A DNA stretch of 41,657 nt from a virus. The notes under the pieces were generated by a model. That model was given only the letters and a program-made list of their open reading frames with translations, was not told the DNA's origin and did no database searches. The stretch covers positions 1 through 41,657 of IMG/VR virus record IMGVR_UViG_3300024495_000042, one strand, 5' to 3'. Every line of letters starts with the position of its first letter. Position 1 is the stretch's first letter. Below are positions 1 to 10,706 of the stretch, in pieces. Position numbers and translations under genes: made by a program.

Positions 1-3000
1 AGATTAACAAACAATATTTTTAGAGTAAAACAAAAACTAGAAAGTTTTGAAGATTATCCTAATGAATATTTTGGACAGAGCATCTGTATAAGTGGAAATA
101 CAGAAAAAATTGTTATTGGAGCAAAGAATACTCCTTATCATGAGTCGGTTACATTCTTTAGCAAGGATGAAGGAACTACTACCTTCGATCACGGAGCTAC
201 AAGATTTAGTAAAGATTATGGTTTTGCCGGAGCAGTTTACGTATTCGAGAGAAAAGCAGATGTTTATTTCTTAGCTGAAAAACTATCTGCTGATCTGTCA
301 TCGAACGAATCTTTTGGTTACAGCGTGTATTGTACACCAGATAACATTTTAGTTGGTTCTCCTGATTATTATTCTAACGTATTAAATCAAAAGACCGGTC
401 ATGTGAGACTGTTCAAGAAACTAGAAAATGTAAATTCTTGGGAGATCCTATCGCAAAGAAGCTTAGTCGTTGATATAGAAAAGTTAAAGAGCATTTCTCT
501 TTACGATGATGTAAACAATAAAAAAATACAAGATCTGGATATAATCGATCCAGCTAAGGGTAAAATATTAAACGAAGCAGAACAAGAGTTAACTTTCAAA
601 GTTCCTTACGATCCTGCTGTGTATTCTATTGGTACAGACTTACAAACAGTTATACCATCGCAAGAATGGACTGATCATCATGTAGGAAAACTATGGTGGA
701 ATACATCTACAGCTAAGTGGATGTACTACGAACAAGGTGATACATCTTATAGAGTAGGAAACTGGAGTAGACAAGTTCCTGGTTCTAGCATCGATGTTTA
801 TGAATGGGTAAAGACCAAACTGTTGCCTAGTGAGTGGGCCGCATTAGCAGATACAAACAACGGAATAGCCAACGGTATCTCAGGACAACCTTTATATCCT
901 AACGACGATGTCTATTCTCAACGTATTCTATATAATGCGTCGACTGGTGCGGCAACAGAAACGTACTACTATTACTGGGTAAAAAATAAAACTATTTTAC
1001 CTACTAATGTTATAGGCAGAAATATATCAGCATCAACAGTGGCTTCATATATTAATAACCCTATTGGTTCGGGAACAGCATTTGTAGGCATAGCAGCAGA
1101 AAATACTCTTTTGTTGTATAACTTCAAATCGATTATTTCAACTGATTATGCTTTGTTGAATATAGAGTATAAGAAAGATACTAGTTCGTTAAACCCTGTA
1201 CACAACGAATACCAGTTGATTAGAGAAGGGTCAACTCAAGGTGTTCCGTCTTATAAACTTGAAACCAAATGGATCGACAGTCTTGTAGGATACGATTCTG
1301 TTGGTAATAGAGTTCCTGATCCGGGACTGCCTGCGAAATTAAGATACGGAATCGAGTTTAGACCTAGACAAGGTATGTTTATTAACCGATTAACTGCACT
1401 AAGATTAACAGTCGATAATCTGAATGCATTCTTGTCAACGTATCCGTTGACAGATTCATTGGACTTTACGTACCTAAATCTAGTCGATCCTGCCCCTAAC
1501 AGCCAACTAAATCTCTATGATGTAGCAGTTGACACAGATATCGATCTTGAAACCGTAAGCACTACTCGTGTAGAACCTGCGATTTTGCAAGTGAATATCA
1601 TAAACGGACAGGTAGATACTATTGATATAGTAAGCAAAGGTTTTGGTTACAAAGTAGTTCCACCAGTAATCATTGACGGAGATGGTGAACTAGCAGCAGC
1701 CGAAGCAACTATAGATTCACAAGGCAGAATAATATCTGTTACGGTTACAACTAAAGGTAGAAAGTACAGTTATGCTTCTGCATCCATTAGACCTTTCTCA
1801 GTGTTGGTTAACAAAGATGCTACAGCCAATAACTTCTGGGGCATATATGCCTACAACAGTGATAAGAAGACATTCTATCGCACAAGAACTCAGGCTTATG
1901 ATACAACTAGATATTGGAGTTTACAAGACTGGTGGTTGACCGGTTATTCATCAGTTGACAGAATAGTCAAAGAGATTCCTAATATTTCATATCTAGGGTT
2001 TGTTACCACCTATGTAGGCGATATGGTACGTATAAAAGAATACGCATCTGGCGGTTGGGCTGTATTGTTAAAAACTTCTGAAGGTAGCTCGAATCCGTCA
2101 GATGACTGGATGCTAGTAGGAAGAGAAAAAGGAACAGTTTTATTAGAACCTTCTCTATACGATCCAACAGTTGGCGGAATAGGTTATGATAATAACAAGT
2201 CATACGATACTGCATTTTATGATCTTGAAAACGCTAAAGAACTAAGAAATATTCTACGTGCAGTAAAAGATAATGCCTATAATCTAGGTTTCGGCGACCA
2301 ATGGAGTAGTTTGTTCTTTGTAGCAGTTCGATATGTATTAACAGAACAGAAATATGTTGATTGGATGTTCAAGACTAGTCTTGTTACTGCCACACATAAT
2401 GTTGGAGCTTTTGAGCAGAAGTTAAACTATAAAAATGATAACCTTGCGAGCTTCCAAGATTATATCAACGAAGTTAAACCATATAGAACAACAGTGAGAG
2501 AATACATTAGTAGGTATAATACCCTAGAAACAACAGGACTATCTACTTCTGATTTTGACCTTCCACCTGCATATAATGTATCTGAAGGAAAAATAACATC
2601 AGTAACAGAAACCCAAGAAACGATTCAGAGATATCCATGGAAATGGTGGCTCGATAATCATAGATATTCTATAACTGAGATTAGGTTGTCTAATCCGGGA
2701 TCAGAATATAATTCACCGCCTACAGTTATTATTGACGGCGACGGAACCGGCGCAACTGCAAAAGCCTACATCTCAAACGGATCTGTGTCTGGTGTTGAGT
2801 TGTTAACTGCTGGCTCAGGATACACAAGAGCTTCTATAAAACTAGTTGGCGGCAACGGAAACAGCACCGATATAGCAACAGCAATACCGGTACTTGGTGA
2901 TTCTAAAACTAGGACATTTAATCTTTCATTGAGATTTGATCGAGTTAATAAAGAATCTTCTTATTCTACTTTTACAAAGACAGATACTTTTGTTGCTGAA

Positions 3001-5973
3001 GGAAACAATGCTGTTTTTAAACTCAGCTATGCACCATCTAACAATAAGAATAAGATCAACATTTTAAGAAATGGTAATGTTGTTTATAAAGATGAATATT
3101 CTGTAAAGATTTATAAAGAAGGTATAGACAACTACTCTTTATTAAAAGGATCGGTAATCTTTGTTTCAGCTCCAAACAAAGGTGACAATATCGTTATTAC
3201 CTACGAAAAGAACGATGAGTTATTGTATGCTGTTGACAGGATAAACAAATATTATCTAACAGAATCATCATCGCCTACTGCTTCTGGAATGCTAGGAAAA
3301 GAACTTAATCAGTTAATGACCGGTCTAGACTTTGGTGGCGTCCAAGTACAAGGAACAACATTTGAAGTCACTGGTGGTTGGGATGCTCTACCTTGGTTTT
3401 CTGACAGCTGGGACAGTGTAGAATCATCAAATGACATTTATTTTAGGGCAGATGGAAGTACGGCATCGTATACTTTTGATGCACCTCCTGCTGCTGGCCA
3501 AATTTATAACATCTATATTAAGAGAAATGGTGACACACAGTTTATAAGAATAGACGATCCATATTTTAACCCTGCGCAAGATAGTTCTATGCAGACTAAT
3601 CCTCATGCAGAAATACCTACCTTTATAGGGGATGGATCGACTTCTGTGATAATGCTAACTCCTTATTTGAGTTTAAATGCAGGTGATACATTGGTATTCA
3701 GACAAATCGAAAGTGATGGTTCTGTTACTATTAATGATTCCAACATTTTAGACACAAAGATAAGTGGTGGCACATTAGCTGCTATGAGCGGAGCATATTC
3801 AACTGCTTCAGGTACTGCCGCAGAAGAAATAGTTCTAGAGGGTGGTAAATTTATAAGTCCTAAACAAGTTCCTGCACCTGAAGAAAATGTTCCTGGACAG
3901 GTACTAGATAGTCTTTCTATAAAAGTGTTTAATAACACAAGGTCGGGAGCCACTCCTCTTAACCACAGGACTATCTATTCAGATGGAATAACTTTAACTT
4001 ATAAGATAGGACAAAAAATAATCGAAAATAGCTCTTTGTTAGTCTATATCAATAAGATTAAGAAAACAGAAACTATAGATTATTCTATCGATTATAAAGA
4101 TCAAGAAATAACTTTAAACAGCCTAGCACCTGCGGGAAATATTATTGAAATTATTTCTTTAGGTATTGGCGGCCACAATCTTTTAGATTATCAAGAGTTT
4201 GTAGCTGATGGTGATACTAGTTTATTTTTAACTGATGCAAACTATACAGATACTACTTCAATATTTGTAACAGTAAATGGAATCTATAAGGAAACAGCAT
4301 TCGTCAACAGTACAGGAGTTGTTGATTCTCAAAATAGAACATTGGTCCAGTTTGGTATAAAACCAACTCTAGGTGATGTAATATCTATACTTGTTTTAGG
4401 TTCTGAAAACGGTAATGTATTAGACGGATACGGTGTAGTAAGGATCAATCAACAAGTGTTTAACTATGAAGGAAGTACAAGAACCTTTAGTTTAAATCAT
4501 TCTGTAACTGAAGATCCTAAACTAGTATCTCAGATCGGTGCCAACTTTAATAATGTTCTTAACGCATCGGCCGCGTCATCGATGATAGTCGAAGTTAACG
4601 GAAAAGCATTAAAGGGACCCGATAGTGTTTATTTTGTCTATGATGGAGTAACTAAAGATTTTGTTCTAGGAGAAGATCCTTACACCGGCCCGGGTGCTGT
4701 ACTAACTAGCAACATTTCTGTTTATATTAACGATGAACTTAAGACTTTTATTCAAGATTATGTCTATGATGGTACTTCTAAAACTATTACTATCACAAAA
4801 TCATTGACTAAAGGTGATGTTATTAAAATAGAAACAAATTTTATATCTGATTATAAAATAGAAAACAATAGTCTAGTTTTATTAGATACAATATCATTAG
4901 TTGACGGTGACACTATTGGTGTTACATGGTTCAACGAATATACTTCGATGGATCTAATCTCAGACGAATATACTGGTGGTAAGGTACAATACCGACTCTC
5001 TCACAGCCCTATATCAGTAAGCTATGTATGGGTTTATAAAAATGGAGATAGATTGTCACAAGATGTTGATTATTATGTAGATCAAGATCGATCATTGATA
5101 TATCTCAAGAACAAGACTACTGAAGATGATAATATAAAAATTCTTTTATTTGGGTCTCAGATCTATAGATTACCTAGTGGATATGAAATCTATAAAGACA
5201 TGTTAAATGTCTACCACTTCAAGAGGTATTCACAAGGAATGGATGTTGTACTGGCAAAAGATTTGAACTATTTTGACACCTCACTAGAAGTTACAGATTC
5301 TACTGAACTTTCAGATCCTATTCCTTCTAGAAATATTCCTGGAATAATAACCATAAACAACGAGCGTATTGAGTATCTATCTAAGGTTGGAAATGTTCTT
5401 TCTAAACTCAGAAGAGGAAGCCTAGGAACATCGATAGCTACATTGCATGCCAAGGGCAGCTATGTCGTTGATGTAGGTATCAAGGAAACAGTTCCTTATA
5501 ACGAAACGCAAGATCGTACAGATTTTACCAGCGATGGGAAATCAGACGATTCTACTATAGGAACAGCTCAAACAATCGGACCGTTAGAGTTTACACCTAG
5601 CAAAGGAACTAGATCAATATGGTATAAAAATACCATCCCATCAGATTTTGGGCCTTGTGATCAGATAGAAGTATTTGTAGGCGGCCGCAGACTGCGTAAA
5701 GATCCCTTACAGGTATTTGATGAAACTCTAGGAGCCGAAGGATCCGGAAAATACAAGACTCTTGAAGCAGAGTTTAGTGTTGACGGAACCACCCCTTACA
5801 TAAGACTAACCGAAACAGTTCCAGCAAATACGCTGATAACTGTCATCAGGAAACTAGGTAGAACTTGGTATGATCGAGGCGAAAATACCGTTACTAGAGG
5901 CGTTACGCTGCTAGAAAACACAACTCCGATCGCTAGATTCATAGCAGAAAAGACTACTAAAATACCTGAATAA
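1..5973 (+). CDS. Giant virion structural protein, 5' end outside the window
   Basis: The reading frame is open from base 1, so the true start lies upstream and at least 1,990 residues are visible; the first in-frame ATG at 325 falls inside a repeat and is not a credible start. The left end carries FG-GAP-like (beta-propeller type) repeats, seen as FGQSICISG...IVIGA and FGYSVYCTPDNILVGSP. Two copies of a glycine-rich module (GFGY..PPVIIDGDG near 1600-1790 and PPTVIIDGDGTGA near 2670-2890) follow, then many beta-strand-like repeats with VYINxE/VYKNGD cores between about 3000 and 5200. The end has an INNERIEYL...RRGSLGT...H..G module common in phage virion proteins. No transmembrane segment or enzyme motif was seen. 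Its position ahead of the fibre genes suggests a tail, baseplate or fibre component; the exact role is unknown. Confidence 0.85.
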   Translation, partial: RLTNNIFRVKQKLESFEDYPNEYFGQSICISGNTEKIVIGAKNTPYHESVTFFSKDEGTTTFDHGATRFSKDYGFAGAVYVFERKADVYFLAEKLSADLSSNESFGYSVYCTPDNILVGSPDYYSNVLNQKTGHVRLFKKLENVNSWEILSQRSLVVDIEKLKSISLYDDVNNKKIQDLDIIDPAKGKILNEAEQELTFKVPYDPAVYSIGTDLQTVIPSQEWTDHHVGKLWWNTSTAKWMYYEQGDTSYRVGNWSRQVPGSSIDVYEWVKTKLLPSEWAALADTNNGIANGISGQPLYPNDDVYSQRILYNASTGAATETYYYYWVKNKTILPTNVIGRNISASTVASYINNPIGSGTAFVGIAAENTLLLYNFKSIISTDYALLNIEYKKDTSSLNPVHNEYQLIREGSTQGVPSYKLETKWIDSLVGYDSVGNRVPDPGLPAKLRYGIEFRPRQGMFINRLTALRLTVDNLNAFLSTYPLTDSLDFTYLNLVDPAPNSQLNLYDVAVDTDIDLETVSTTRVEPAILQVNIINGQVDTIDIVSKGFGYKVVPPVIIDGDGELAAAEATIDSQGRIISVTVTTKGRKYSYASASIRPFSVLVNKDATANNFWGIYAYNSDKKTFYRTRTQAYDTTRYWSLQDWWLTGYSSVDRIVKEIPNISYLGFVTTYVGDMVRIKEYASGGWAVLLKTSEGSSNPSDDWMLVGREKGTVLLEPSLYDPTVGGIGYDNNKSYDTAFYDLENAKELRNILRAVKDNAYNLGFGDQWSSLFFVAVRYVLTEQKYVDWMFKTSLVTATHNVGAFEQKLNYKNDNLASFQDYINEVKPYRTTVREYISRYNTLETTGLSTSDFDLPPAYNVSEGKITSVTETQETIQRYPWKWWLDNHRYSITEIRLSNPGSEYNSPPTVIIDGDGTGATAKAYISNGSVSGVELLTAGSGYTRASIKLVGGNGNSTDIATAIPVLGDSKTRTFNLSLRFDRVNKESSYSTFTKTDTFVAEGNNAVFKLSYAPSNNKNKINILRNGNVVYKDEYSVKIYKEGIDNYSLLKGSVIFVSAPNKGDNIVITYEKNDELLYAVDRINKYYLTESSSPTASGMLGKELNQLMTGLDFGGVQVQGTTFEVTGGWDALPWFSDSWDSVESSNDIYFRADGSTASYTFDAPPAAGQIYNIYIKRNGDTQFIRIDDPYFNPAQDSSMQTNPHAEIPTFIGDGSTSVIMLTPYLSLNAGDTLVFRQIESDGSVTINDSNILDTKISGGTLAAMSGAYSTASGTAAEEIVLEGGKFISPKQVPAPEENVPGQVLDSLSIKVFNNTRSGATPLNHRTIYSDGITLTYKIGQKIIENSSLLVYINKIKKTETIDYSIDYKDQEITLNSLAPAGNIIEIISLGIGGHNLLDYQEFVADGDTSLFLTDANYTDTTSIFVTVNGIYKETAFVNSTGVVDSQNRTLVQFGIKPTLGDVISILVLGSENGNVLDGYGVVRINQQVFNYEGSTRTFSLNHSVTEDPKLVSQIGANFNNVLNASAASSMIVEVNGKALKGPDSVYFVYDGVTKDFVLGEDPYTGPGAVLTSNISVYINDELKTFIQDYVYDGTSKTITITKSLTKGDVIKIETNFISDYKIENNSLVLLDTISLVDGDTIGVTWFNEYTSMDLISDEYTGGKVQYRLSHSPISVSYVWVYKNGDRLSQDVDYYVDQDRSLIYLKNKTTEDDNIKILLFGSQIYRLPSGYEIYKDMLNVYHFKRYSQGMDVVLAKDLNYFDTSLEVTDSTELSDPIPSRNIPGIITINNERIEYLSKVGNVLSKLRRGSLGTSIATLHAKGSYVVDVGIKETVPYNETQDRTDFTSDGKSDDSTIGTAQTIGPLEFTPSKGTRSIWYKNTIPSDFGPCDQIEVFVGGRRLRKDPLQVFDETLGAEGSGKYKTLEAEFSVDGTTPYIRLTETVPANTLITVIRKLGRTWYDRGENTVTRGVTLLENTTPIARFIAEKTTKIPE

Positions 5974-5976
5974 ATA
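5969..5976 (+). promoter_or_regulatory. Late-promoter-like box AATAAATA
   Basis: AATAAATA matches the T4 late box TATAAATA at 7 of 8 positions and overlaps the stop codon of the upstream gene. With T4 spacing, transcription would begin near 5982, leaving about 21 bases of leader before the ATG at 6003. It therefore favours 6003 over 5982 as the start of the next gene. Confidence 0.5.
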
Positions 5977-6002
5977 CTGATATGGAACCACAAGAGACTA
6001 AC

Positions 6003-6641
6003 ATGACCGAAAACCAACAGCAAAAAACTGATGCTCAGCCCAACGAAATTGGAGGTTTCCATTTTGAAGGGCATATCAAGATCTATGATCCGCAAAACGG
6101 CGAGATATTCGTAGATAAGCGTAATGCTATTCATTATGAAAATATGTCTGTAGCGATGGTACAGAGTTTATCAAACCAGGGATTGGGTACTATCTATCAA
6201 ATGGATTTTGGTAACGGCGGAACAACCGTCGATCCTACAGGACTCATAACTTATCTTACTCCGAATACTATCGGTGTAAACTCTAGTTTATACAGCAAAA
6301 CCTATCAAAAAATAGTAGATCAGCAAGCAGCAATCAACTCAGATCCTGTTCGTAATAAGATGGAAATACGTCATATTAGTGGAGCCACTTACTCGGATAT
6401 TGTTGTTAGTTGTTTATTAGATTACGGCGAACCTACTGATCAGGAAGCATTTGACAACTCTGTGGATTTAAGCGGAAACTTTGTTTTTGACGAACTTGGT
6501 CTAAGAAGTTACGATCCTAGCGGAACAGGTAAACTTCTTACACACGTGGTATTTCACCCCGTACAAAAATCTTTGAATAGGTTATTACAGATTGATTATA
6601 CAATACGTATTCAGAGTCTAACTGGATTCACTGGAGCTTAA
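6003..6641 (+). CDS. Putative virion structural protein, 212 residues
   Basis: Function is not recognised. The protein begins with a polar stretch (MTENQQQKTDAQ) and continues with FEGHIKIYDPQNGEIFVDKRNAIHYENM, a beta-rich pattern. The rest is soluble, with no enzyme motif, signal peptide or membrane segment. An in-frame ATG at 5982 would add seven residues, but it falls on the predicted late transcription start; the ATG at 6003 has AAGAGA upstream and is preferred. It lies 29 bases after the giant structural gene and 3 bases before the first fibre gene, so it is probably made with them as a virion part, perhaps a fibre connector or baseplate piece (inference). Confidence 0.72.
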   Translation: MTENQQQKTDAQPNEIGGFHFEGHIKIYDPQNGEIFVDKRNAIHYENMSVAMVQSLSNQGLGTIYQMDFGNGGTTVDPTGLITYLTPNTIGVNSSLYSKTYQKIVDQQAAINSDPVRNKMEIRHISGATYSDIVVSCLLDYGEPTDQEAFDNSVDLSGNFVFDELGLRSYDPSGTGKLLTHVVFHPVQKSLNRLLQIDYTIRIQSLTGFTGA

Positions 6642-6644
6642 TAA

Positions 6645-8789
6645 ATGCCATATAATGTAACCAGTACTGATAAAACAAAGATTATCACTGTCTATGACAA
6701 TACGTCAGACACTTCTAGCACCAGTCTAACATTTCCTGGTAGAAATGTAACAGGATACGGTCAAACTATAGCAGAAAACTTTCTACATCTACTAGAAAAT
6801 TTTGCCGCTGGAACCGAACCAGTTAACCCTACAGTGGGTCAGGTTTGGTACGATACAGTAAATGCACAGCTCAAACTTTACGATGGTGATTGGAAAGCAG
6901 CTTCAGGAATACAAAAAGGTCCTTCTGAACCAAGTGTAGAAACAGCCAAAGTTGGTGAGTTATGGATTGACACAACCAATCAACAGTTAAGAATCTTCAC
7001 AGGTGCTAGATGGATTCTTGTAGGTCCTGCAGAAAGTTCAGTTGATGGTCTAAGATACGGACCGGCTGTAGAAGCTATATCAGATAGCGACAACGTAACA
7101 AGAAATATTTTAGTTTTCTATATCGCTGATGTACCTATCATCATTGTAAGTAAAGATAGTTTTACACCAAAAGTAAACATTCCAGGGTTTAGTCCGACAG
7201 CAATAAATCCCGTACCTATACATTCTGGTATCAACATCCATATCCCAGATGCAACAACACAAGATAAATTTCAAGGCGGGTACATTCCTAAACTTTTTGG
7301 AACAGCAAAAAATGCGGACGCACTAAATGTCGGTGGTACAGAAGTTGCCGCCGGTAAGTTTTTAAGATCGGATATTTCTAATACAACAGATTATGGGATC
7401 ATTATTCGAAGCAATGAAGGTTTAACTCTAGGTGTTAACAGTGATTTCCGTATATCTAATGACAATACATCAGCATCGATTTACAACTCTAAATCGGGAA
7501 GCTCTTTAGATTTACAAACTAACAAAGACGGAATACCAAACACAGTCCTTCGAGTTAAAGGAACGTCTGTAGGTGTTAATGTTTTAGCGCCAGAAGAAGC
7601 TCTTGATATTGACGGTAACCTACAAATAACCGGTTCAGTTATTATTAATAATACCACACAGAGTACTAATCTTTCAAACGGAAGTTTAAGAACACTTGGT
7701 GGCATTTCTGTTACAAAGAATGTACTGATCGGTACTGATCTAACAGTATCAGGAACATCCCAGTTAGGTGGAGTAGTTCCATCGGCAACAGAAACATTTG
7801 ACCTGGGCTCGACAAGCAAGCGTTGGAAAACTGTGAGAGCAAAAACTATCGTTGCTGATGAAATACAAGGTATCTTGAATGGTAACATTAGTGGTAACGC
7901 CAACACAGCAACCAGTTTGAGAACAGCAACAACTTTTAAACTTGAAGGAGACGTCATTAGTCCTTCGATCTCTTTTGATGGGCAAGTGGGGGGTTCTACA
8001 AAAATATTTGTTACATCGCTGACATCAAATATTATCAGTAGTAAAGATTTTCCTAATCCTAACTATTCTAACGCTGAGGATTTAGTATTAACCTATAGAC
8101 CTAGCTTGGCAGGACAAGGTGGAGCTAGCGGTCTTCTCAAACAGACTAGAAATACTTTTATCGGAGATCTAGGTGTTCCTATAGGGACTATGTTCCCTTA
8201 TGCAGGACAACTTCCACCATACGGATATTTGTTCTGCGATGGATCAGAAGTAGAGCGTGTAAAATATCCAGATCTTTATGACATCATTGGAACGACTTAT
8301 AATGGATCCACAGCACTAGTTGGTGTAGGAACATTTAGACTTCCGGATATGCGAGGACGCTTTGCTCTTGGCAGAGACAATATGGATAATGCTCAGAGTG
8401 TTCCAAACTCATTGGGCGGGTTTACTGATGCAGGCGGCGGCACGGCTGGTCGAGTACCTGACATCAAGGCACAAAGCATCGGCGGCTCTGCTGGTCAGAG
8501 TTCAGTTACATTAGACCTGTCAAATCTTCCAGATCACGAACATTCTATGTTAGTAAATGGAATACAATATTCTGCAGTCAGAGTGGATACTGCTATTAAC
8601 TCTCCTGCAACAACTGGCCTTGGACCGAACGTACCTGGTGGCGCACAGTATCTTAATACTACAGGAGGCATTAAGAAACCAACAGTTGATTATACATTAA
8701 AACAGGCAGTTGGTATAATGAATCCATATCTAACCGTGAACTACATTATTAGATCTGGTCCTCCGGCATTTACAACAACTACAACCTAA
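6645..8789 (+). CDS. Tail fibre protein with collar-type C-terminal domain
   Basis: This is the first of four tandem fibre genes sharing an N-terminal module of about 130 residues (pattern LLENFA...P..P..GQ.WYDT...LK.YDG.W, then G.LW.DT..QL....G..W.L.GP). The shared module probably anchors each fibre to the virion. A glycine, asparagine and threonine-rich beta shaft follows. The C-terminal third has PIGTMFPYAGQLPPYGYLFC, then FRLPDMRGRFALGRD and LPDHEHS, which is the pattern of the phage tail-collar domain found in T4 gp12-like short fibres. GGAG lies about 8 bases before the ATG. Likely role: host receptor contact at the fibre tip. The family call is strong; the exact receptor is unknown. 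Confidence 0.88.
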   Translation: MPYNVTSTDKTKIITVYDNTSDTSSTSLTFPGRNVTGYGQTIAENFLHLLENFAAGTEPVNPTVGQVWYDTVNAQLKLYDGDWKAASGIQKGPSEPSVETAKVGELWIDTTNQQLRIFTGARWILVGPAESSVDGLRYGPAVEAISDSDNVTRNILVFYIADVPIIIVSKDSFTPKVNIPGFSPTAINPVPIHSGINIHIPDATTQDKFQGGYIPKLFGTAKNADALNVGGTEVAAGKFLRSDISNTTDYGIIIRSNEGLTLGVNSDFRISNDNTSASIYNSKSGSSLDLQTNKDGIPNTVLRVKGTSVGVNVLAPEEALDIDGNLQITGSVIINNTTQSTNLSNGSLRTLGGISVTKNVLIGTDLTVSGTSQLGGVVPSATETFDLGSTSKRWKTVRAKTIVADEIQGILNGNISGNANTATSLRTATTFKLEGDVISPSISFDGQVGGSTKIFVTSLTSNIISSKDFPNPNYSNAEDLVLTYRPSLAGQGGASGLLKQTRNTFIGDLGVPIGTMFPYAGQLPPYGYLFCDGSEVERVKYPDLYDIIGTTYNGSTALVGVGTFRLPDMRGRFALGRDNMDNAQSVPNSLGGFTDAGGGTAGRVPDIKAQSIGGSAGQSSVTLDLSNLPDHEHSMLVNGIQYSAVRVDTAINSPATTGLGPNVPGGAQYLNTTGGIKKPTVDYTLKQAVGIMNPYLTVNYIIRSGPPAFTTTTT

Positions 8790-8801
8790 TAGGGCAAGAA
8801 C

Positions 8802-10685
8802 ATGGCGTATCAAGTTAACAGAACAGACGGATCAATAGTAGCTGTAGTTGCAGACGGTCAAATCGATACATTATCGACTGATCTTACTTTGATCGGAAAA
8901 AACTACAGCGGCTTTGGAGAAGCCCTTAATGAAAATTTAATAAAACTTCTAGAACATTTTTCAGGAAGTACAAAACCATCACATCCTATACGAGGACAGA
9001 TATGGTTTGATACCGCAGAAGGAAAACTAAAGGTTTATACAGGAACTAGTTTTGTTCCCGTGAGCTCTGCTACTATTTCGAGTACCCAACCTTCGACGTT
9101 GGGTGTTGGTGATCTTTGGTTCAATGATGTAGACAAACAACTATTTTTCTATGACGGTACTAGCACGATATTGTTAGCGCCTGCTTATTCAGTGACTCAA
9201 GGTGTAAGTGGTCTAAAGATTGAAAGTATATTAGATACATTAAATCAAACTAGAGTTATTACATCATTGTATAATAACGGAATTTTACTTGGAATATTTG
9301 CTAAAGATTCATTTACTCCAAAGAATGCTATCACAGGGTTTTCAGGCAGCATTATTCCTGGTTTCAATGCAGGTACACTAACCGGATTAAAGTTTAATGT
9401 AACGGCCACTAATGCTGAAAACTTAAATGCAGTTCCAGCCGCTAACTATGTTCGAACAGATACTGCGAACTCGATGCAAGGGCAGTTGAAGATTACCACA
9501 GACCTTGGTATTATTATCGGTAGTGCTGACCAAGCGACATTGCGAGTTACCAATGGTGATGTGATATTAGCTAACTCTGCATCTAATAGAGATTTGTTTA
9601 TTAATGTACGTAAAGACATTACAGCCGAAACAGGCATTAGGATATCAGGATCGACAAGGACGATTGACATATATCCTAATCAACCAGAAAGCCAAGTTAA
9701 TCTTGCAGGTAATCTAACTATCGCTGGCAATCTAACAGTAAATGGTGACACTACTACAGTCAACGTTTCCACAGTAACGGTTGAAGATAAAAATATTGTA
9801 TTGGCAAAAACTACGGGAGTCTTACCTACTGATGCAAATGCTGATACAGGTGGCATGATAGTACAAGGTGCTACAGCACATGTCTTTGTTTGGTCAGATG
9901 GCGGAGCAGCCGCGGGTTCAAATAGTTCAGAAGCTATTGCTGGAGGATATATTGATGCGTTGCCTGCTTTATACAGTAAAGCATGGAATAGTTCAGAACA
10001 TATCAATCTCGCAGCAGGAAAATATTTTGCTATCGACGGAGTTCCAGTTTTAACAGGAAACTCGTTGGGAGCTAATATTACTAGTATTCCTGGGGTTACA
10101 TCATTTGGTACACAGTCTGTAGTTAATATTGGCCCAGGTGTTCCACCTGTACCTTATATGAAGTTGGAAGATAATAGGATTTCTACACTTCAAACCGACC
10201 AAGATTTAGAGATAGCACCTAATGGGAATGGAAATATAGCCCTTCAAGGTTATCCAAGAATCACAGGTATGGGAGATCCGGTCAGTGCCCAAGATGCTGC
10301 GACTAAAGAATATACAGATAATAGATTAGAAACACGTCCGGTAGCATTAAGTATTGATCTTTCAGATGGTAAAGATAACTCTTACATCATCACAAATATT
10401 TTGAATAACGTTGCGCCACCTGCTGATTTTAGAAATGGAGCCGTTGCTAGAGTCTTATGTAATATTCTAAGTCCTCAGTCTACTACATTAGATATAAATC
10501 CCTTGCTCAATCAGAGTACGGCTACATTTAATACTCCGACAGGTACAGCTCCAGCAGTTACAAACGTTGCTATTAACACAGCAATCATTCCGCCTAGCAC
10601 AATTTCAGTTACACGTATCGTTAAGATATTCCAGATTATCGCAAATAACTGGCAGTTTGTAGGCGACACAGTATTACCACCATAA
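8802..10685 (+). CDS. Tail fibre protein, second tandem paralog
   Basis: It carries the same N-terminal anchor module (LIKLLEHFSGSTKPSHPIRG...IWFDT, then LWFNDVDKQLFFYDG and LLAP) and a shaft with NLTIAGNLTVNGDTTTVNVS, a beta-helix-like run also seen in other phage fibres. Near the end is DAATKEYTDNR, a common phage fibre motif, followed by a small domain ending QIIANNWQFVG. There is no collar domain and no catalytic motif. It starts 12 bases after the previous stop with only a weak purine run (AGGGCAAG) upstream. Probably a virion fibre or fibre-associated adaptor whose tip differs from its neighbours. Confidence 0.85.
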   Translation: MAYQVNRTDGSIVAVVADGQIDTLSTDLTLIGKNYSGFGEALNENLIKLLEHFSGSTKPSHPIRGQIWFDTAEGKLKVYTGTSFVPVSSATISSTQPSTLGVGDLWFNDVDKQLFFYDGTSTILLAPAYSVTQGVSGLKIESILDTLNQTRVITSLYNNGILLGIFAKDSFTPKNAITGFSGSIIPGFNAGTLTGLKFNVTATNAENLNAVPAANYVRTDTANSMQGQLKITTDLGIIIGSADQATLRVTNGDVILANSASNRDLFINVRKDITAETGIRISGSTRTIDIYPNQPESQVNLAGNLTIAGNLTVNGDTTTVNVSTVTVEDKNIVLAKTTGVLPTDANADTGGMIVQGATAHVFVWSDGGAAAGSNSSEAIAGGYIDALPALYSKAWNSSEHINLAAGKYFAIDGVPVLTGNSLGANITSIPGVTSFGTQSVVNIGPGVPPVPYMKLEDNRISTLQTDQDLEIAPNGNGNIALQGYPRITGMGDPVSAQDAATKEYTDNRLETRPVALSIDLSDGKDNSYIITNILNNVAPPADFRNGAVARVLCNILSPQSTTLDINPLLNQSTATFNTPTGTAPAVTNVAINTAIIPPSTISVTRIVKIFQIIANNWQFVGDTVLPP

Positions 10686-10706
10686 TGAGATCGGAGCGCA
10701 TAGAAC

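Noticed and set aside
325-5973. ATG at 325 as the start of the giant protein
   Set aside because: The frame is open to base 1 and the ATG falls inside an FG-GAP-like repeat, so the gene is cut by the window edge.
7481-7957. 158-codon open frame on the minus strand
   Set aside because: It lies wholly inside a well-supported fibre gene, has no ribosome site or recognisable domain, and reads as a low-complexity shadow.
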